Source: CBFFRJ01 sp051486985
GTDB lineage: Bacteria; Pseudomonadota; Gammaproteobacteria; Enterobacterales; Enterobacteriaceae
Direction: 5' to 3'
Assembly (NCBI RefSeq): GCF_051486985.1
Contig: NZ_JAHVDV010000045.1
Location: 1 to 26,263 of the forward strand
DNA: 26,263 nt
Both the position numbers and the translations under genes were made by a program. This document shows, one piece after another, positions 24,734-26,263 of this stretch. The notes under the pieces are model-generated. The model had not been told where the DNA came from. It ran no database searches and saw only the letters and a program-made list of their open reading frames with translations. Positions within the stretch are counted from its first letter, which is position 1. Every line of letters starts with the position of its first letter.

Positions 24734-25219
24734 ATGGCTACGGCAGCACTATTTTTAACGCTCTATGCTCTCTTGAACGGGTTGTTGGTATGGCAGGATC
24801 TCCGCTATGGGTTGCTGCCGGACAGATTTACTTGCCCGCTTCTTTGGTGTGGGCTTGCCTGCGCCAGTACGTTACACGTTGAGGTACTGCCGGAGAAAAT
24901 CTGGGGAGCAATCGCAGGTTACCTGGGCTTCGCCGCAATTTACTGGGGCCACCGACTGATGCGCGGATTCGAAGGTCTCGGTTATGGTGACGTAAAATTT
25001 TTGGCAGCGCTCGGTGCGTGGCACGGATGGCAGCCATTAGGTCTGCTGGTATTTATCGCCGCCTCGCTTGCCTGTGCACTAACGTGCCTCGCCTGTCTGA
25101 CTTCTCTCCGAGAGCAGGTATTAAAAAACCCGCTACCATTTGGGCCATTTCTGGCTGGCGCGGGTTTAATTACGGGTTATCAGGAACTGTTTCGCGACCT
25201 GCTTAGCTCTCAACTTTAA
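24734..25219 (+). CDS. gspO: Short type IV prepilin peptidase (A24 family), GspO/HopD-like
   Basis: A 161-residue inner-membrane aspartyl protease. It keeps the C-terminal catalytic half of GspO/PilD: D22 (QDLRYGLLPD) and D86 (GLGYGDVKFLAALGAW) are the two active-site aspartates of family A24, and NPLPFGPFLAGAG (132-144) is the last conserved block. About five hydrophobic segments can be read. The N-terminal domain of full-length GspO (about 225 residues in E. coli), with its CxxC zinc motif and N-methyltransferase part, is absent. A strong Shine-Dalgarno before ATG 24734 argues that this is a real start, not a chance truncation. E. coli has the gsp secretion operon here; no other gsp gene is present. 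Salmonella has a similar lone short gene (hopD). Its 3' end overlaps bfr by 17 bases. Confidence 0.88.
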   Translation: MATAALFLTLYALLNGLLVWQDLRYGLLPDRFTCPLLWCGLACASTLHVEVLPEKIWGAIAGYLGFAAIYWGHRLMRGFEGLGYGDVKFLAALGAWHGWQPLGLLVFIAASLACALTCLACLTSLREQVLKNPLPFGPFLAGAGLITGYQELFRDLLSSQL

Positions 25220-25679
25220 TTTGTGATTGCAGGTAGTTCTGCAGACCAATTTTGCTAATCAGTTCCAGCTCGGTTTCCAGCCAGTCGATATGCCCTTCTT
25301 CGTCAGCAAGGATTTCAATCATCATATCGCGGCTGACATAGTCATGGACGCTGTCGGAATATGCAATGGCCTCACGCAAGTCTCTGGCACCTTCAAGTTC
25401 AAGGCGAAGATCGGATTGCAGCATTTCCTCAACATCTTCACCAATGCCCAGCTTGCCAAGGTCCTGCAGATTCGGGATACCCTCAAGAAATAGAATACGC
25501 TCAATGTATTTATCGGCGTGTTTCATTTCATCAATGGATTCATGGTACTCAACATCGTTGAGGCGCATCAGGCCCCAGTTCTTGAACATTCTCGCATGGA
25601 GAAAGTATTGATTGATTGCAACAAGCTCATTTCCCAATAACTTATTGAGATAATTTATTACTTTGACATCACCTTTCAT
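25203..25679 (-). CDS. bfr: Bacterioferritin
   Basis: A 24-subunit haem-containing ferritin that oxidises and stores iron. The 158 residues equal E. coli. The ferroxidase ligands E18, E51, H54, E94, E127 and H130 are all present, as is M52, the haem-coordinating methionine at the dimer interface. A GGAGGG Shine-Dalgarno precedes ATG 25679. It follows bfd by 72 bases, in which a separate promoter candidate lies (25709-25736), so it may be transcribed both with bfd and alone. Its 3' end overlaps that of gspO. Confidence 0.97.
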   Translation of the reverse strand: MKGDVKVINYLNKLLGNELVAINQYFLHARMFKNWGLMRLNDVEYHESIDEMKHADKYIERILFLEGIPNLQDLGKLGIGEDVEEMLQSDLRLELEGARDLREAIAYSDSVHDYVSRDMMIEILADEEGHIDWLETELELISKIGLQNYLQSQIKVES

Positions 25680-25708
25680 TATGTAGTCCCTCCGCTTCCA
25701 CTCATTGA

Positions 25709-25736
25709 AGCGTAGAACGGGCTACAGGGATGTCAA
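25709..25736 (-). promoter_or_regulatory. Candidate bfr promoter
   Basis: Between bfd and bfr, the minus strand reads TTGACA (perfect -35, 25731-25736), a 16-base spacer and TACGCT (25709-25714). The -10 is imperfect. In E. coli bfd and bfr respond oppositely to iron, so a separate bfr promoter is plausible; it is not proven by sequence. Confidence 0.45.
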
Positions 25737-25751
25737 AAAAAAGCGGCCGAC

Positions 25752-25946
25752 TCAGGCAGTTTCTTTATATTCCGGGATCTGTAGCAATTCATCCTGCATT
25801 ATTTCTCGTGCAGCTCTGACGCATTTACCACATTGATTTCCCACGGGAATGAACTTACGCAGTTGCTGAAAAGATTGAGGATGAAACTGGCGTACTGCCT
25901 GGCGAATTTTTTTATCGCTCACACCATTACACAAACAAACGTACAT
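25752..25946 (-). CDS. bfd: Bacterioferritin-associated ferredoxin Bfd
   Basis: A small [2Fe-2S] protein that docks on bacterioferritin, reduces stored Fe(III) through the haem, and so mobilises iron under starvation. It has 64 residues as in E. coli. The four cluster cysteines C4, C6, C39 and C42 (YVCLC and GNQCGKC) form the BFD-like domain. It precedes bfr in the same direction. A promoter with a Fur-like site lies directly upstream, consistent with induction at low iron. Confidence 0.96.
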   Translation of the reverse strand: MYVCLCNGVSDKKIRQAVRQFHPQSFQQLRKFIPVGNQCGKCVRAAREIMQDELLQIPEYKETA

Positions 25947-25973
25947 GATTACTCCCGCTCAATTAATACACAA

Positions 25974-26002
25974 AGTGTAAATGAGAATAATTATGATTTC
26001 AA
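25974..26002 (-). promoter_or_regulatory. bfd promoter with Fur-like box
   Basis: On the minus strand TTGAAA (25997-26002), a 17-base spacer and TACACT (25974-25979) form a good sigma-70 promoter 28 bases before bfd. The spacer is covered by an A/T-rich near-palindrome. Read on the plus strand, 25983-26001 agrees with the 19-bp Fur consensus at 12 positions by my count. Fur repression of bfd is established in E. coli; binding here is inferred. Confidence 0.65.
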
Positions 26003-26077
26003 TAGGGAGCAAACATAAAGCGCCACGAGAATCGTAAGCGCTGATGTAAGAATGGCTTTTTACTGCGCTGCACAAAT

Positions 26078-26105
26078 AAAAAAGGGCGCCAAAGCGCCCT
26101 TTTTT
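26078..26105 (-). terminator. tufA terminator
   Basis: GGGCGC / GCGCCC form a 6-bp GC-only stem with a 4-base loop, flanked by six A and six T that extend the stem and supply a T-tract on the minus strand. It lies 12 bases after the tufA stop and should end the str operon transcript before bfd. Confidence 0.9.
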
Positions 26106-26117
26106 CATTAACGCCGA

Positions 26118-26263
26118 TTAAGCGATAACTTTTGCTACCACGCCCGCACCTACAGTACGGCCGCCTTCACGGATTGCGAAACGCAGACCATCGTCCATCG
26201 CGATCGGGTGGATCAGGGTTACAACCATTTTGATGTTGTCGCCCGGCATTACCATCTCAACGC
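26118..26263 (-). CDS. tufA: Elongation factor Tu, C-terminal end (partial)
   Basis: The minus strand encodes the last 47 residues of EF-Tu: VEMVMPGDNIKMVVTLIHPI, then a segment ending GGRTVGAGVVAKVIA and a TAA stop. The gene is cut by the window edge and its start lies to the right. EF-Tu delivers aminoacyl-tRNA to the ribosome; this segment is in domain 3. By position, next to bfd and the S10 operon, it is the tufA copy at the end of the str operon. The C-terminal residues VIA differ from VLG in E. coli TufA. Confidence 0.96.
   Translation of the reverse strand, partial: VEMVMPGDNIKMVVTLIHPIAMDDGLRFAIREGGRTVGAGVVAKVIA

Noticed and set aside
24734..25219. gspO-like gene as a pseudogene
   Set aside because: The frame is intact, both catalytic aspartates are present and there is a strong Shine-Dalgarno at its own start; short peptidase-only forms occur in relatives.

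Overview
The window is a chromosomal housekeeping segment of a gammaproteobacterium in the family Enterobacteriaceae. Gene order and protein lengths match the Escherichia coli/Salmonella/Enterobacter type almost gene for gene. Several accessory-leaning proteins (YrdA, DprA, YhdN, the MscL tail, the prepilin peptidase) differ enough that it is not E. coli K-12. It also lacks the gsp secretion cluster and chiA that E. coli carries near bfr. Genus assignment beyond this is not supportable from sequence reading alone.

Layout. (1) 1-270: P1 and P2 promoters of an rRNA operon reading left out of the window (rrnD position by synteny). (2) 321-869: yrdA, rightward, convergent with a leftward operon dprA-smg-yrdD-tsaC-aroE-yrdB (4639 down to 851). 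These encode a DNA-processing protein, a DUF494 protein, a zinc-ribbon protein, the tRNA threonylcarbamoyladenosine enzyme TsaC, shikimate dehydrogenase and a DUF1488 protein. (3) 4773-8980: the rightward group def-fmt-rsmB-trkA (peptide deformylase, Met-tRNA formyltransferase, 16S rRNA m5C967 methyltransferase, potassium-uptake regulator), then mscL. (4) 9528-10600: leftward arfA (ribosome rescue), zntR and yhdN. (5) 10665-24570: the complete alpha, spc and S10 ribosomal-protein operons, all leftward. They hold rplQ-rpoA-rpsD-rpsK-rpsM; rpmJ-secY-rplO-rpmD-rpsE-rplR-rplF-rpsH-rpsN-rplE-rplX-rplN; and rpsQ-rpmC-rplP-rpsC-rplV-rpsS-rplB-rplW-rplD-rplC-rpsJ. (6) 24734-26263: a short orphan type IV prepilin peptidase (rightward), leftward bfr and bfd (iron storage and release), a tuf terminator and the C-terminal end of tufA (start of the str operon region).

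The genes work together as the core translation and transcription apparatus: ribosomal proteins, RNA polymerase alpha, the SecY channel, N-terminal formylation and deformylation, rRNA and tRNA modification, ribosome rescue and EF-Tu. Classical autoregulatory leaders are visible: the S10 leader (L4 control), an S8 target at the rplE start and the S4 target upstream of rpsM. Promoters for the S10, spc and alpha operons can be read directly.

No undescribed system, mobile element, CRISPR array, tRNA gene or integration scar was found. The features most worth a second look are the hairpin built into the 3' part of arfA, the peptidase-only GspO homologue left without a secretion cluster, several convergent gene ends that overlap, the Fur-like site over the bfd promoter, and the alpha promoter embedded in a hairpin.
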